In this document: in pieces, positions 36,517 through 47,696 of the stretch | How the letters are laid out: each line of letters begins with the position of its first letter | Numbering within the stretch: the stretch's first letter is position 1 | DNA from: Iodobacter fluviatilis | GTDB taxonomy: Bacteria; Pseudomonadota; Gammaproteobacteria; Burkholderiales; Chitinibacteraceae | Length of the DNA: 64,000 nucleotides | Assembly: GCF_900451195.1 (NCBI RefSeq) | Contig: NZ_UGHR01000001.1 | Span: forward strand, 1,674,001-1,738,000 | Direction: 5' to 3' | Program-made: the position numbers and the translations under genes | The notes under the pieces: model-generated | Told to the model about the DNA's origin: nothing | The model's database searches: none | The model's input: the letters and a program-made list of their open reading frames with translations, nothing else

Positions 36517-37560
36517 ATGCTAAGCCGGTTTCTCAATTTTACGCTGGTTTTATTGCTTATGAGTCCGGCAGCTTTTGCTGCCGCGTCCACTTTGCAGCAT
36601 TTTATTTATATTAATCACCGCGAGGCGGGTGGTGAAAATATTAAGGCGGATAAGGGCCTGCTTGATCCGCGTTTTAGTGGGGCGCAAATTGTTTATACAT
36701 GGCGGGATCTGGAGCCAAGTAAAGATCATTACGATTTTAGCGCGATTAAAGCAGATCTCATTTATTTGAATTCGATGAATAAAAAGCTTTGGATTCAGCT
36801 GCAGGAAAAATCATTCACACCGCGTGTGAATGTACCTGATTATCTGCGACAAGATCCTGTTTTTAAAGGCGGTGTGATTAAGCAAAGCATGTTAAGTGCA
36901 CCCGAGCGCGACCCAAATAAGCCGGTCACGGATGATGAATATGGCTGGTCGGCCAAAATGTGGGAGCCCCCCGTGCGAGAGCGCTATCAAAAACTTATCC
37001 GGCAATTGGGTCGTGAATTTGATGGCAAAATTGCAGGGATTAATTTTAGCGAAAGCTCAATTGATATCGGCACTGAAAATGCCGATGGCACAACGACTTT
37101 TCCTAAAGATTTTAGCCCTAAGGCCTATGTAGATGCGATTGGCGACAATATGCGCGTGCTGGCGGCATCGTTTAAGCAATCTACCGCCATGGTTTATTTA
37201 AACTTTCTGCCGGATGAATGGCTGCCTGGTGATGATAAGGGCTATATGCGCGGGCTATTTGCCCTAGCTCAATCGTTGAATATGGGAGTTGGCGGGCCAG
37301 ATTTAATGCCCTACCGCAAAAGTCATATGGCGCAGAGTTATGGCTTTTTCAAAGCTTATCCTAATAAACTGCTTAAAGGCATGGCGGTACAGGATGGCAA
37401 TCTTCGCCAGATTAACCCTAAGACTGGCAAAAAAAATACAGTGGATGATATGCTGAAATTTGCCCAGAATTACTTGGGCTTGGATTATATATTCTGGGTA
37501 GAAGACGAGCCTTATTTTACCAATGAAGTATTAAAACAGCTGCCTGCGGCAAGGCATTAA
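36517..37560 (+). CDS. Secreted protein of unknown function, possibly TIM-barrel glycosidase-like
   Basis: 347 residues. Sec signal peptide (~1-21, ending AAFA). The mature part reads as a beta/alpha barrel: QIVYTWRDLEPSKDHYDF recalls the strand-2 region of several glycoside hydrolase families, LWIQLQEK a third strand, GINFSESSIDIG (Glu 179) a strand-4 acid/base candidate, and FWVEDEPYF (Glu 329/Asp 330/Glu 331) a late-strand nucleophile candidate. I cannot assign a family. A broken paralogue lies 5.4 kb upstream. Monocistronic, with a strong terminator after it. Confidence 0.75.
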   Translation: MLSRFLNFTLVLLLMSPAAFAAASTLQHFIYINHREAGGENIKADKGLLDPRFSGAQIVYTWRDLEPSKDHYDFSAIKADLIYLNSMNKKLWIQLQEKSFTPRVNVPDYLRQDPVFKGGVIKQSMLSAPERDPNKPVTDDEYGWSAKMWEPPVRERYQKLIRQLGREFDGKIAGINFSESSIDIGTENADGTTTFPKDFSPKAYVDAIGDNMRVLAASFKQSTAMVYLNFLPDEWLPGDDKGYMRGLFALAQSLNMGVGGPDLMPYRKSHMAQSYGFFKAYPNKLLKGMAVQDGNLRQINPKTGKKNTVDDMLKFAQNYLGLDYIFWVEDEPYFTNEVLKQLPAARH

Positions 37561-37580
37561 CACCTGAATAAAAAGGTTTG

Positions 37581-37611
37581 CGAAGGCCGCAATGCTATTG
37601 CGGCCTTTTTG
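37581..37611 (+). terminator. Rho-independent terminator after the secreted protein gene
   Basis: A 10-bp perfect stem AAGGCCGCAA / TTGCGGCCTT with a 5-nt loop and a T tract. Confidence 0.9.
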
Positions 37612-37797
37612 CTGCGAAGGATGTTTCTCATGCGTTTGTGCTTGCTCGGGATGAAACTTTCTCAAGCACATCATCTGCCCTGCATATACCTGGTTTTTTC
37701 AGTATTACGTGAAGTTTTGCGCGCTATGAGGCTTATGGTTTTATTTGAACAGCATAAAACTGAGGCCTCATGGCTAGGGCTGGGTAAGTGTTGGCAC

Positions 37798-39270
37798 TTA
37801 GCGCCGTGGCAGGCCAAAGCGGTAGCCGATTGATAAATCAAGTACGGGGCTGTTTAGCTCGCCTTTGAATGATTTAACTACGCCCGCCCCCGCTTTAACT
37901 TGCCAGTTATTGCTGATTGGATAGCTGGCATAGGCCATAGGCTGCATGATGGCTCCACCGTCTGAATCCACTCCGCCACCACCGGCCGCACCAACCAGCA
38001 TTTCTGCGCTAAGGCGTAATTTGCTGATGATTTCCGGGCTTTCCCAGCCTGTACCGATCAAACCAACCGAGTAGCCACCTGCGCCGCCGCTTAAGGCGCT
38101 ATGGGCCTGACCGCTCAGATAAAAACCATGGTCAATCTTGCGGTTTAACTTAAAGCCGATGTTTTGCATATTGCGTTTACTGCCATCACGGCGGGCTGCG
38201 CTGGTGTAGTGCTGCATGCTGGCATCCCATTCCCAGCCTTCAATCCGGTTCAGAATATCGTTGCTTGCATGGGGGTGATCAAGGGCCATGCCGAGTTGCA
38301 GGCTGGCATAGCGGGCATTAAAGCTGCCGTCAAAGGCTTTGGAAAGACCCGTTTCTAAGGTCAAATCAAGATCATGGCTGATTTGATAAGTGCCAAATAC
38401 CGCTGCTTTTCCCAAAGCGCCGCCACCCGTATCTACGGCACCGCCACCCCCCATGCCCAGTGATACGCGCGTGCCTGCACGCAGGGCAGAGTTAAAGGCG
38501 TATTCCCAGCCGAAAGTGCCTAATACTTCGGCGTAGCCGTCGGAAGAGCCTTTCACTGCACCTGCGGCTTCCACGCCCCATAACCAGCCATTATTCAGCG
38601 ATTGCGTCATTAAAAAACCCGCATAAGAGGTGCTGTCCGGCGCTGCTGCACCCGTGGTGGTTTTAACGCTATTGCCCTGTGGCTTGGATTGCGCCGCAAC
38701 AATGGCGATGCGATCAAAACCTACGCCACCCCGGCGGGTAGCGGTGAGGTATTGGCCGATGCGGCTGGCATCGCTGTAGCTGAATGTATCGTCTACAGAA
38801 ATCATCACGCCCAGCTGGCGGCTGCTGAAGTTGCCGCTTGGAAAACGGACTTCTGATGCGGAAAGCCCCGCGCGAATACCGCCAAAATCCCAGAGCAAAT
38901 CGATATGCGGGCGTAGCATCAGCCCGCCGCCCACACCTGCCGCGCCGCCGCCACCACCGCCCAGATAAAAGCCGCTATCAACGCTGATTTCTTTGCTCAC
39001 AGGAAGGCGGTAAGTGATTTCGCCACCACCGGTAAAGAAACCGCCACGCTCGCCTGTGATCGCACCATAGGCTGCGGGGCCAAGATAGAGGCCGGGCAGT
39101 GTCTCGATTAAATAGCTGCCACCCACCATGCCCATCTTTTCATCATCTGGCAGGGTGATGGTTTCAAAACCCAATTTAAATGCGGCAGGTTTTTGAATCA
39201 GTGTGTCGCCCTGCTCTGCATAAGCTTGGCTGGACAGTAAGAGGCTGATGGATAAGAGGCGTTTTAGCAT
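37798..39270 (-). CDS. Outer-membrane beta-barrel-like protein with three glycine-rich repeats
   Basis: 490 residues. Signal peptide ending AYA (~residue 18). The mature chain is almost all short amphipathic strands and Gly turns, and ends SIGYRFGLPRR, a beta-signal-like aromatic strand with a short tail. Three related units are visible at ~50-158, ~215-328 and ~381-484. Each carries a Gly-rich loop (YLGGGGGGAAGVGGG, LGMGGGGAVDTGGG, VGAAGGGGVDSDGG) followed by a membrane-type strand pattern; units two and three also share KAFDGSFN / KSFKGELN. No family recognised. No operon partner. Confidence 0.75.
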   Translation of the reverse strand: MLKRLLSISLLLSSQAYAEQGDTLIQKPAAFKLGFETITLPDDEKMGMVGGSYLIETLPGLYLGPAAYGAITGERGGFFTGGGEITYRLPVSKEISVDSGFYLGGGGGGAAGVGGGLMLRPHIDLLWDFGGIRAGLSASEVRFPSGNFSSRQLGVMISVDDTFSYSDASRIGQYLTATRRGGVGFDRIAIVAAQSKPQGNSVKTTTGAAAPDSTSYAGFLMTQSLNNGWLWGVEAAGAVKGSSDGYAEVLGTFGWEYAFNSALRAGTRVSLGMGGGGAVDTGGGALGKAAVFGTYQISHDLDLTLETGLSKAFDGSFNARYASLQLGMALDHPHASNDILNRIEGWEWDASMQHYTSAARRDGSKRNMQNIGFKLNRKIDHGFYLSGQAHSALSGGAGGYSVGLIGTGWESPEIISKLRLSAEMLVGAAGGGGVDSDGGAIMQPMAYASYPISNNWQVKAGAGVVKSFKGELNSPVLDLSIGYRFGLPRR

Positions 39271-39385
39271 AGGGCTCTTTGAGTTGGGGCTGGGTCAGGC
39301 AAAAAAAATACTCTGCATGTGCAGCCAGTTTCAGGCGCAGAGAGCTTGAGTACTCAAACCGAAATTTTGCCAAAAGGAATGATCA

Positions 39386-39416
39386 GCAAAAAAAACCGCC
39401 ACGAATGGCGGTTTAC
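39386..39416 (-). terminator. Rho-independent terminator after metG
   Basis: On the minus strand a 9-bp stem AAACCGCCA / TGGCGGTTT with a 4-nt loop, followed by a long T run. Confidence 0.9.
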
Positions 39417-39423
39417 TCGCGCT

Positions 39424-41472
39424 TTACTTCACGCGCATGCCAGGCTTAGCGCCGGTGTCCGGGCTGAGGATGTATAAACCACCATCCCCACCGGCAGCCA
39501 GTACCATGCCTTCAGATACACCAAATTTCATTTTGCGCGGGGCAAGGTTTGCCACCATCACCGTCATGCGGCCTTGCAAGTCTTCCGGCTTGTAGGCTGC
39601 TTTGATGCCAGCAAACACATGGCGGGTCTCGCTGCCAATATCCAGCGTTAAGGACACCAGTTTATCCGCGCCTTCTACAGCTTTAGCTTCGGTAATCATG
39701 GCTACGCGCAGATCGATTTTCATAAAATCATCGATGCTGATGGTTTCTGCAATCGGCGGGATTTCATAATCTGGCTTGGCCACAGGTGCGGTGGCTTCCA
39801 GATTTTGCTTGTTTTCTTCAACCATGGCGGCAATGTCTTTTGGATCGATACGGGTCATTAAGTGCTGGTAAGTTTCGATGGTGTGATCGAGCAGCAAGAC
39901 CTGCGCATCGCTCCAGGTAAATGGCGCCACATTCAGAAATTGCTCTACATCTGCCGCTAGCTTAGGCAGTACCGGCTTGAGGTAAATAGTCAGAATACGG
40001 AAAGCGTTGATCAGAAAGCTGCAAACCACGTGCAGATGCAAGCTCTGCTCTGGGTCTTTCGCCATCGCCCAAGGTTTTACGCTATCTACGTACTGATTGA
40101 CTTCATCGGTTAGCGTCATGATTTCGCGAATCGCCCGGCCATACTCCCGCGCTTCATATAGTGCAGCCAGTTTCTCACCTGCGCCTTGCAACTGGCCTTG
40201 CAGTGCAACGATGCGATCCATCAGCGGGTAATCGGTGGCGGTGAAAATGCCATCGTGCAAGCGGCCTTCAAAGCGCTTGCTGATAAAGCCCGCGGCGCGG
40301 CTGGCGATATTGACGTATTTGCCGATCAGATCCGAATTAACCCGGGCACTGAAGTCTTCTAGGTTCAAATCCAGATCATCCACGCCGCTGCCTAATTTAG
40401 CGGCAAAGTAATAGCGCAGCCATTCCGGGTTCAGATGTTTCAGGTAGGATTCGGCGGTAATAAAGGTGCCGCGCGATTTGCTCATTTTTGCGCCGTCTAC
40501 GGTCAAAAAGCCGTGGGCGTGAATAGCGGTTGGCGTGCGGTAGCCTGCGTATTCCAGCATGGCTGGCCAAAATAGCGCGTGGAAATACAGAATATCTTTG
40601 CCAATAAAGTGATACAGCTCGGCATCGGAATCTTTATTCCAATAGCTGTCAAAATCTAAGCCCAAGCGATCGCACAGATTCTTGTGGCTGGCCATATAGC
40701 CAACCGGCGCATCGAGCCATACATAGAAATACTTGCCTGGCGCATCCGGAATCTCAAAGCCAAAATAAGGCGCATCACGGCTGATATCCCAATCGGAAAG
40801 ACCCGCTTCAAACCATTCCTGCATCTTGTTGGAGGCTTCTTTTTGCAGCTTGCCGGGCGTGGTGGTCCATTGCTTTAGGAAGTCTTCGCATTCACCCAGC
40901 TTAAAGAAGTAGTGCTCTGATTCGCGCAGCTCAGGCGTTGCTCCTGAAACGGCCGAGTAAGGGTTTTTCAGCTCGGTGGGGCTGTAAGTTGCACCACACA
41001 CTTCGCAATTATCGCCGTACTGATCTTTAGCCGCGCACTTCGGACATTCGCCTTTCACAAAGCGATCAGGCAAAAACATGTTTTTAACCGGATCGTAAAG
41101 CTGGTTAATGGTGCGGCTGGCAATCTTGCCATCTTCTTTTAATTTGCCGTAAATACGGTAAGCCAGCTCGCGGTTTTCTGGCGAGTTGGTCGAGTAAAAG
41201 TTATCAAAATTGACATGAAAGCCAGCGAAATCACGGGTGTGTTCACCGTGTACGCGGGCAATCAGTGCTTCTGGCGTTAGGCCTTCTTTTTCAGCGCGCA
41301 GCATAATCGGCGTGCCGTGGGTGTCATCGGCACAGACGTAATGGCATTGGTTGCCACGCTGCTTTTGAAAACGCACCCAGATATCGGTTTGGATATATTC
41401 AACAAGGTGGCCAAGGTGAATCGCACCGTTGGCGTAGGGAAGGGCTGAGGTAACGAGAATCTTGCGCGGCAT
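39424..41472 (-). CDS. metG: Methionyl-tRNA synthetase
   Basis: 682 residues from [16 protein letters not shown]; the frame continues upstream but the added residues are unrelated to MetRS. Class I synthetase charging tRNA-Met. HIGH motif as HLGH (~17-20), zinc knuckles CPKC and CEVC (~140-160), KMSKS motif AKMSKSRGT (~333) and a C-terminal EMAP-type tRNA-binding domain ([12 protein letters not shown], ~585-682) that also dimerises the enzyme. Single gene with its own terminator. Confidence 0.97.
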   Translation of the reverse strand: MPRKILVTSALPYANGAIHLGHLVEYIQTDIWVRFQKQRGNQCHYVCADDTHGTPIMLRAEKEGLTPEALIARVHGEHTRDFAGFHVNFDNFYSTNSPENRELAYRIYGKLKEDGKIASRTINQLYDPVKNMFLPDRFVKGECPKCAAKDQYGDNCEVCGATYSPTELKNPYSAVSGATPELRESEHYFFKLGECEDFLKQWTTTPGKLQKEASNKMQEWFEAGLSDWDISRDAPYFGFEIPDAPGKYFYVWLDAPVGYMASHKNLCDRLGLDFDSYWNKDSDAELYHFIGKDILYFHALFWPAMLEYAGYRTPTAIHAHGFLTVDGAKMSKSRGTFITAESYLKHLNPEWLRYYFAAKLGSGVDDLDLNLEDFSARVNSDLIGKYVNIASRAAGFISKRFEGRLHDGIFTATDYPLMDRIVALQGQLQGAGEKLAALYEAREYGRAIREIMTLTDEVNQYVDSVKPWAMAKDPEQSLHLHVVCSFLINAFRILTIYLKPVLPKLAADVEQFLNVAPFTWSDAQVLLLDHTIETYQHLMTRIDPKDIAAMVEENKQNLEATAPVAKPDYEIPPIAETISIDDFMKIDLRVAMITEAKAVEGADKLVSLTLDIGSETRHVFAGIKAAYKPEDLQGRMTVMVANLAPRKMKFGVSEGMVLAAGGDGGLYILSPDTGAKPGMRVK

Positions 41473-41868
41473 CGTGGCGAAAACCAAGGAATAAAGAGAA
41501 TAGGGAATTATCCCCAATATTTCGCCCGACTGCGAGGTGAATACACAGATATTTGTGGCATTGCAGCGAAAAGCCTGTGTAAACACGCATAAATCACTTA
41601 GGTTTGCTGAAGTGAAAATATATATGCCCACGGCTTCGGGCTTTTATTACGGGGAGCGCAATGCTTTTGTCATGATTTTTGGCCTTTATCTGGCAAGCCG
41701 CCCTGGTGCTCTCTATATTGATAAGTCATAAATTGTTGTACTTCTCTGCGGGCTTTGCTGCATTTAGAGGTGCCGCTAAGCGGCCTTGGGCAGAAATGAT
41801 CCATTGTTTCTTGGGCTTTTCATATTGGGTGCAGTTTGTAAAACAAACATTCACAGAGTCAGCGAGTA
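41473..41868. other. Non-coding gap between metG and the sensor kinase
   Basis: 396 bp between divergent genes. It must carry both promoters. A short GCCC/GGGC hairpin before a T-rich stretch occurs near 41628-41645. I see no RNA gene, repeat copy or clear operator in it. Confidence 0.5.
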
Positions 41869-44800
41869 ATGAAGTCATTTTTGCATCGGTTAAATTGGAA
41901 TAAAAGCACAATGCTTGGGCCTGTATTACTTGGGCTGGCCGGAATACTGATCGGCGTTATCTTTGCTTTTTTTTCCTATCGCCTAGATGCGGAGCGGGCA
42001 GAAGCTGCGTTTTTGCAAATGAGCGCCCGTTATGTTTCCGCTGTGCAAAATCATATCAACGCATTGGATGAGGGCTTGCGGCGTGCAGGTGCATTTACCG
42101 GAAAAGGAGGGGCACAGCCTGAGTTTTTATACACTGTGCAGCTGTTAGATTTGCCTGCTACACATGCAGGTGCTTTATCTGTTGGCCTGCTTAGATGGGT
42201 GGCGGATAAAGATCGAGCCCGTTATCAGGAAAAATGGGCAAATGAATTTGCAAGTACGCCTTTAAAAATGGCTGAAATCTCCGGCACAAATACAGATGCA
42301 TATATTGTTGAAGCACTGGAGCCCGGCTTTTTTAAAGAAGAAATTCGCGGCTATGATTTTTCTGTATATACAGATTTGTTTGAAAAACTGCAATCATCAG
42401 CAGACAAAGACCAAGCGTTTTTAATTGTTTCAAAACGCTTATCAAAATTACATCGGGCGGATTTTTTAATTTTTTTACCTTGGTATTTAACGGATAAAAA
42501 TAGTAGCAAATTATTTGACAGGCATGGCCTGTTTCAGGGATATGTTTATATGCCTGTAGATGTAAAAAAAATGATGGAAAGTGTTGATTGTGAATATGGT
42601 GCTTTGTTTAAATGTGAGTTAAGTATTTTAGATAATAAAAAAATACCTGTTAATTTGTATCGGAGTAATATAAACCCACCGGAAAATGGTATTTCTCTTT
42701 ATCAGCGCGAAGTGGTGTTTGATTATGGGGGTAAACAACTCGCTTTGCAAATATCTAGTCAGCAGATTTTTGATCAATTTTATCTGAAAAATGATTATGT
42801 GTGGATCGTGGTTTTGGGTGTGCTGATGGGTTTGTTGTGCGCAGTAGTTTATTATGTGGTTTTAAATAAAAAAATAGTAAATAAAAATAAAATTGATGAA
42901 GAAAATAGAACGAAAATTCAGGATAAAGAAACAGAGCTTATGCTGAATGCCATGCCCGGAGCTGGTTTTATTGTGGACAGGCAGGGCCTAGTGCTCAACA
43001 TCAATCACTATGCACTTTCTCTTTTTAAGCAGGTGGCCGCGGATGTGTGTGGTCAGCCTGTGTTTAGGTTGTTTTTTGATTTTAATTATGATGATTTTGA
43101 ATCCTATATTTTGAGTGCGGAAAAAAATCAATCGCCTAGCGAGACCAATCCTCCACTTGTTCTGAAAGGACTTGATCTGAATGGGATTGATTTTGGTGTT
43201 GAATTAAATGCTATTTATTTTTTGAATCATCATAAAATAATGTGTCTGCTTAATGTCACCACCGTTTCAGAAGAAGGAAAATTAATCAAAGAGCAGTTAA
43301 GTCTGGCTGTTGAATCTGCAAAATTAGCGACATGGGAATGGCATTTAGATGAGAATAAAATCAGCTGGGATAGCGCCATGTATGCGCTTTATGGCCTGGA
43401 CCCCGTATCGTTTTATCTTGATTACGCCAGCTGGTCTGCCCGTATCAGCCGTGCAGATATTATTCAGTTTGATGGTGCGATGCATGCCATGTTGCATGGC
43501 GGCGAATCGCTGAGTGAAATACTCAGAATTATTTTGCCTGATGGATCACTGCGTTATATTTCTACGCATGGAAAATTAATTCTGGATGATAAAGGCTTGC
43601 CGGAAAGGGTTATTGGCATTGATTTAGATATGAGCCGTGTGATTGAGGCTGAATATGCATTGCGTGAATCAGGTGAGCGGTTTTCTTTGGCCGCGCAGGC
43701 TGCTAAAGAAGGGATTTGGGATTGGAATATGCAAACGGGCGAGGTGTGGTTTTCTCCCCAGTGGAAAGAAAATTTTGGTTATGCAGATGATGAATTAGAA
43801 AACAACTTTGCCACATGGGACAGGCTGATCGAACCGGAAGACCGAAAGCGGTTTTTACATTTAACCCATGAATTTAATCAGGGGGCGATGGATCGCTTTG
43901 AAGTGACTTTGCGTTTTAAACATAAATTAGGGCATTGGGTCAGTGTGCGCAGCCGTGCCGTTCATTTGAAAAATGAATCAGGCGAAGTGGTTAGAATGGT
44001 TGGTTCGCACGAAGATATTACTGAAATTTTGAAACATGAAGCCGCCTTAAATGAAAGCAGAAAGAGAATGGATTTAACCATTCAATGTGCCGGTCTCGGA
44101 ATATGGGATTGGAATATCAGCAATAATGAGGTTTTATTTGGCGGGCAATGGGCAGAAATACTGGGCTATGATCCGGCAGAAATGCCTGCACACTTAGAAT
44201 GCTGGTCTGATTTAACGCATCCTGATGATGTGCTTGCTGCCCGGAAATTATTGCAGGCGCACTTTAGTGGCGAGTTGGCTATTTGTGCCGCTGAATTCAG
44301 AGTAAAAAATAAGGATGGAAACTGGCGTTGGATTTTAAGCGTGGGGCGGGTCAGTTCATTTAGTCAGGACGGTAAGCCTTTGCGTATGCTTGGGGTGAAT
44401 ATTGATATTCATGAAAGAAAAATTAATGAGGCAGCCTTACAAGCTGCCATTTTACTGGCGGAAGCAGCAAGCCGAGCTAAAAGTGATTTTTTAGCCAATA
44501 TGAGTCATGAAATTCGTACCCCGCTAAATGCGGTATTGGGATTTTCATCTTTAGTGCTTGAAAGCGAGCTTAGCCCGCAACAGCGGGAGTTGGTTGATTC
44601 AATTCATACGGCTGGCCATTCTTTATTATCACTTTTGAATGATTTGCTGGATTTTTCAAAAATAGAGGCAGGTAGGCTAGAGCTGGAATGTATTGAATTT
44701 AATTTGCGGAATATTATTGAAGAGCTGTTTATTTTTTCTGCACCAAGAGCGTATGAAAAAAAATTAGAAATTGCATGTCTTATTTCCCCTGATGTGCCTG

Positions 44801-46386
44801 AGCATTTAATGGGGGATCCTGCTCGTTTGCGTCAGGTATTAGTTAATATAATGAGCAACGCGATTAAATTTACAGGGGATGGGGATATTATTGCCCGTGT
44901 ATTGTGTGAGGTGATTGATTTGCAGCGCGTTATGATTCGGATTGAGGTAAAAGATTCGGGGCTGGGTTTATCTGATCAGGTGAAAAATGAATTATTTAGC
45001 CCATTTACCCAAGCAGATAATTCAACTACGCGTAAATTTGGCGGTACTGGCTTGGGCTTATCTATCTGTAAACGCCTAGTTGATGCAATGGATGGGCAAA
45101 TTGGTGTGGAAAGTCAGCCCGGTGAAGGGGCTAATTTCTGGATTGAAGTGCCTTTTACTCTTGTTGATGCTGCGCCTCCGGTACCAGTGTCTAGTCAGCG
45201 GCGTAAAGTGCTGGTGTTAGAGCCTTTTCCTGCATATGCCGAATCCCTTGCGATCAATCTGGAAAGGCTTGGGCTGCATGCGCATTGTTATACTGATCCT
45301 GAAGAGGGCATGGCCGCTTTAAATCAGGACGGTACAGAATTTGCCTTTGTGATGATGGATGAGCGTTTTGAAGCCGTTGATTTAAGTCTCCGTATTCATG
45401 CTCATTTAAATGGAGCTGCCTTGCCAATTATTCATTTGATTTTGAGCAGAGCAGAAGAGGTTCATCGTAAGGTTAATCCGCTGGATTTTTATTTGGCGAA
45501 GTTTACAGAGGAAAAACAGTTGCGGCATTGTATTGAAGAGTGTTTACAGCGTGGTGAAAGTACGTCTTCACAGGTTGATATATTATTGGCAGATGAAATA
45601 GAAGGCATGGATTTACATATTCTGGTGGCTGAAGATAATCTGATTAATCAGAAAGTGGCCATGATGATGCTGAAAAAGCTGGGTTGTAAAGTGGATGTCG
45701 CAAATAATGGATTAGAAGCGCTTAATCAGGTTCAGAAAGGCAATTACGATTTGGTTTTTATGGATTGCCAGATGCCGGAAATGGATGGCTATACCTCGGT
45801 TGCGCTGATTCGTGCATTGGCGGGGCCGCAAAGCCAGGTGCCTGTAGTTGCTTTAACCGCTAATGCGTTTAAGGCCGATGAAGATCGTTGTTATGAGGCG
45901 GGCATGAATGATTTTATTGCCAAGCCGATTAGTGCTGAACAATTGATTCGTGTTTTGTCGCGGTTTTTTTTCAATCAGTCACAGGGGCAGATTGCTAATG
46001 CTCTGAATGGAGATCATATGACTTCGCCTGCGGGTAATGAAGAGCTGGATAAAGAAATGGCTAGTATTAACCATACCTTTGAAGATTTAAAAACCATGTT
46101 GGGTATGGACATGACGGATGAGCTGATTCAATTGTTTTTGCCTACACTGGATGAGTGCCTAGCCAACCTAGGCCCGGTGATAGAGTCGGGCGACGGGGAT
46201 GCCGTGGTGAGCTGTGCCCATAAATTAAAGGGTGCGGCCGCTCAGCTGGGGGCGCAGTCCCTAGCCGATTTATGCAAAAAAGTAGAGCAGACCGGGCGTG
46301 AAAAAGCATTAGATGATGCATGGCCGTATCATGCGAAGATTCTGACTTTAGGCAGTGCTGTTGGGCAGCGCTTACGTGAGCGCTGA
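41869..46386 (+). CDS. Hybrid sensor histidine kinase: CHASE-4xPAS-HisKA-HATPase-REC-REC-Hpt
   Basis: 1505 residues. TM1 (~15-38), periplasmic CHASE-type domain (~45-300), TM2 (~307-330), then four PAS modules (~355-470, 485-600, 605-735, 740-865; the last three share an xWxWxxxxxxxxW/F pattern such as GIWDWN). HisKA has His 880 in [11 protein letters not shown], and HATPase has the [14 protein letters not shown]-box. A first receiver domain (~1120-1235) looks weak, with only one clear Asp in VMMDE; the second (~1245-1370) has Asp 1299 in [13 protein letters not shown]. Hpt His 1451 lies in [13 protein letters not shown] BarA-like phosphorelay kinase whose output regulator is not nearby. Confidence 0.9.
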   Translation: MKSFLHRLNWNKSTMLGPVLLGLAGILIGVIFAFFSYRLDAERAEAAFLQMSARYVSAVQNHINALDEGLRRAGAFTGKGGAQPEFLYTVQLLDLPATHAGALSVGLLRWVADKDRARYQEKWANEFASTPLKMAEISGTNTDAYIVEALEPGFFKEEIRGYDFSVYTDLFEKLQSSADKDQAFLIVSKRLSKLHRADFLIFLPWYLTDKNSSKLFDRHGLFQGYVYMPVDVKKMMESVDCEYGALFKCELSILDNKKIPVNLYRSNINPPENGISLYQREVVFDYGGKQLALQISSQQIFDQFYLKNDYVWIVVLGVLMGLLCAVVYYVVLNKKIVNKNKIDEENRTKIQDKETELMLNAMPGAGFIVDRQGLVLNINHYALSLFKQVAADVCGQPVFRLFFDFNYDDFESYILSAEKNQSPSETNPPLVLKGLDLNGIDFGVELNAIYFLNHHKIMCLLNVTTVSEEGKLIKEQLSLAVESAKLATWEWHLDENKISWDSAMYALYGLDPVSFYLDYASWSARISRADIIQFDGAMHAMLHGGESLSEILRIILPDGSLRYISTHGKLILDDKGLPERVIGIDLDMSRVIEAEYALRESGERFSLAAQAAKEGIWDWNMQTGEVWFSPQWKENFGYADDELENNFATWDRLIEPEDRKRFLHLTHEFNQGAMDRFEVTLRFKHKLGHWVSVRSRAVHLKNESGEVVRMVGSHEDITEILKHEAALNESRKRMDLTIQCAGLGIWDWNISNNEVLFGGQWAEILGYDPAEMPAHLECWSDLTHPDDVLAARKLLQAHFSGELAICAAEFRVKNKDGNWRWILSVGRVSSFSQDGKPLRMLGVNIDIHERKINEAALQAAILLAEAASRAKSDFLANMSHEIRTPLNAVLGFSSLVLESELSPQQRELVDSIHTAGHSLLSLLNDLLDFSKIEAGRLELECIEFNLRNIIEELFIFSAPRAYEKKLEIACLISPDVPEHLMGDPARLRQVLVNIMSNAIKFTGDGDIIARVLCEVIDLQRVMIRIEVKDSGLGLSDQVKNELFSPFTQADNSTTRKFGGTGLGLSICKRLVDAMDGQIGVESQPGEGANFWIEVPFTLVDAAPPVPVSSQRRKVLVLEPFPAYAESLAINLERLGLHAHCYTDPEEGMAALNQDGTEFAFVMMDERFEAVDLSLRIHAHLNGAALPIIHLILSRAEEVHRKVNPLDFYLAKFTEEKQLRHCIEECLQRGESTSSQVDILLADEIEGMDLHILVAEDNLINQKVAMMMLKKLGCKVDVANNGLEALNQVQKGNYDLVFMDCQMPEMDGYTSVALIRALAGPQSQVPVVALTANAFKADEDRCYEAGMNDFIAKPISAEQLIRVLSRFFFNQSQGQIANALNGDHMTSPAGNEELDKEMASINHTFEDLKTMLGMDMTDELIQLFLPTLDECLANLGPVIESGDGDAVVSCAHKLKGAAAQLGAQSLADLCKKVEQTGREKALDDAWPYHAKILTLGSAVGQRLRER

Positions 46387-46438
46387 TGCGCTAAGCGGTA
46401 TTTTCAGAATATGAATAACAAAAATAACAGGTACTGTC

Positions 46439-47032
46439 GTGATTTTGCCAAGCTCGGGTTTAATGATCCCATGGCTGCAATCCAAACTGGATGCAGCAAC
46501 ACATATCACTGCAGGTGATTTGGGCGGAGAGGTGATGCCGGAAAGCCGTAAGGCTGCGGTGCTGATCCCACTGGTGCTGCATCCTGATGGCCCCACCGTT
46601 TTGTTTACTGAGCGTGCGGCGCATCTTTCTACCCATGCCGGCCAGGTTAGTTTTCCGGGCGGGGCGTATGAAACGCAGGATGCAGATTTAATCGCCACGG
46701 CTTTGCGTGAAACGCAGGAAGAAATTGGTCTCTCGCCGGAGCGGGTGGCAGTGATGGGCAGCCTGGCTGAATATTTCACCATCAGCCGTTTCAGGGTGAC
46801 GCCCGTAGTGGGGGTGTTGCAGCCGGGGTTTGATTTAATGCCAGATCCTGATGAGGTGGCGGATGTCTTTGAGCTGCCGCTCTCTGTTTTACTGGATACG
46901 CGCCGTTTTGAGCGCCGGATGATAGAGCGCAACGGCCAGCGCGGCTTTACTCATTTCTTAGAGCATGATGGTCGTGTGGTGTGGGGGGCGACAGCGGGAA
47001 TGCTGCTGATGCTGGCTAGAAGTCTGGAGTAA
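46439..47032 (+). CDS. CoA-type Nudix pyrophosphatase (NudL-like)
   Basis: 197 residues from a GTG with AACAGG 8 nt upstream; an ATG eight codons later is the alternative. Nudix box with the RETQEEIGL core (~83-91), preceded by the NudL signature LSTHAGQVSFPGGAYE. Such enzymes hydrolyse CoA and derivatives to 3',5'-ADP and phosphopantetheine. It is 52 nt after the sensor kinase, but no functional link is evident. Confidence 0.88.
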   Translation: MILPSSGLMIPWLQSKLDAATHITAGDLGGEVMPESRKAAVLIPLVLHPDGPTVLFTERAAHLSTHAGQVSFPGGAYETQDADLIATALRETQEEIGLSPERVAVMGSLAEYFTISRFRVTPVVGVLQPGFDLMPDPDEVADVFELPLSVLLDTRRFERRMIERNGQRGFTHFLEHDGRVVWGATAGMLLMLARSLE

Positions 47033-47067
47033 AACGACACCCGCTGCTGCGGGGGCCGCTTAATGCA

Positions 47068-47424
47068 TTACAACTTGCTGCGGCCACTTTGGATCTTGAT
47101 CAGGGTGGCAAGCAGCGTATCAATATCGCCGCAATGATTATAAAAAGCCAAAGATGGCCGCACGGTGGCTTCCAGCCTAAAACGCCGCAAAACAGGCTGC
47201 GCACAATGATGACCAGAGCGCACTGCAATGCCTTCATTATTGAGCAATGCGTCTACTTCTGTCGTTTCAAAGCCTTCCAGTACAAAAGATAAAACGCTGG
47301 CTTGGCTTTTTATACCCCCCAAAAAAAAGCTTGCCATTAGGGCATTGTCGTAGCCGTTACCATTGAGGTTCATCGAAAGTTTCAGTCCTGCTTTAAGCCT
47401 AGCCATTTTCCGCCTCAGGGCCAT
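47068..47424 (-). pseudogene. Composite relic: IS3-type transposase tail joined to a cysteine desulfurase C-terminus
   Basis: 118 codons open. Residues ~12-35 (SMNLNGNGYDNALMASFF) match the end of IS3-family OrfB transposases, which usually read S-x-x-GNCYDNA-x-x-ESFF; the catalytic Glu is Ala here. From ~residue 40 the text is a SufS-type desulfurase C-terminus: ASVLSFVLEGFETTEVDALL, the active-site loop RSGHHCAQP, then LEATVRPSLAFYN. The whole N-terminal PLP domain is missing. A gene cut by an insertion event and later decayed. The desulfurase wording also occurs in encapsulin-cargo desulfurases; I cannot decide which it was. Confidence 0.7.
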
Positions 47425-47696
47425 TGTGAATGAAGCGTCAGCAGACCCTAGCCATATTGGGTGGTGTTTTGCAGTGGCAGAGGGGAGTGCCTGATAGGAA
47501 TAAAAAGGCCTGCGTATGCGTTGGTAATATTTGTGTTGCTTTATTGTTGTGTTTCATATGGGTTTATTTTTCACATCTTGACATGGCAATGTCATGCGGT
47601 TGATGATCTGTGGCAGAAAGTGATTGATTCTTAATGGTTAATTGCTTTCAAAACGAAACGTGCGCAATAAGCAACCAGTAAAAAATGGAGATAACG

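Noticed and set aside
37609..37833. 74-codon frame after the secreted protein gene
   Set aside because: It begins inside the terminator region, overlaps the end of the convergent outer-membrane protein gene and resembles nothing known.
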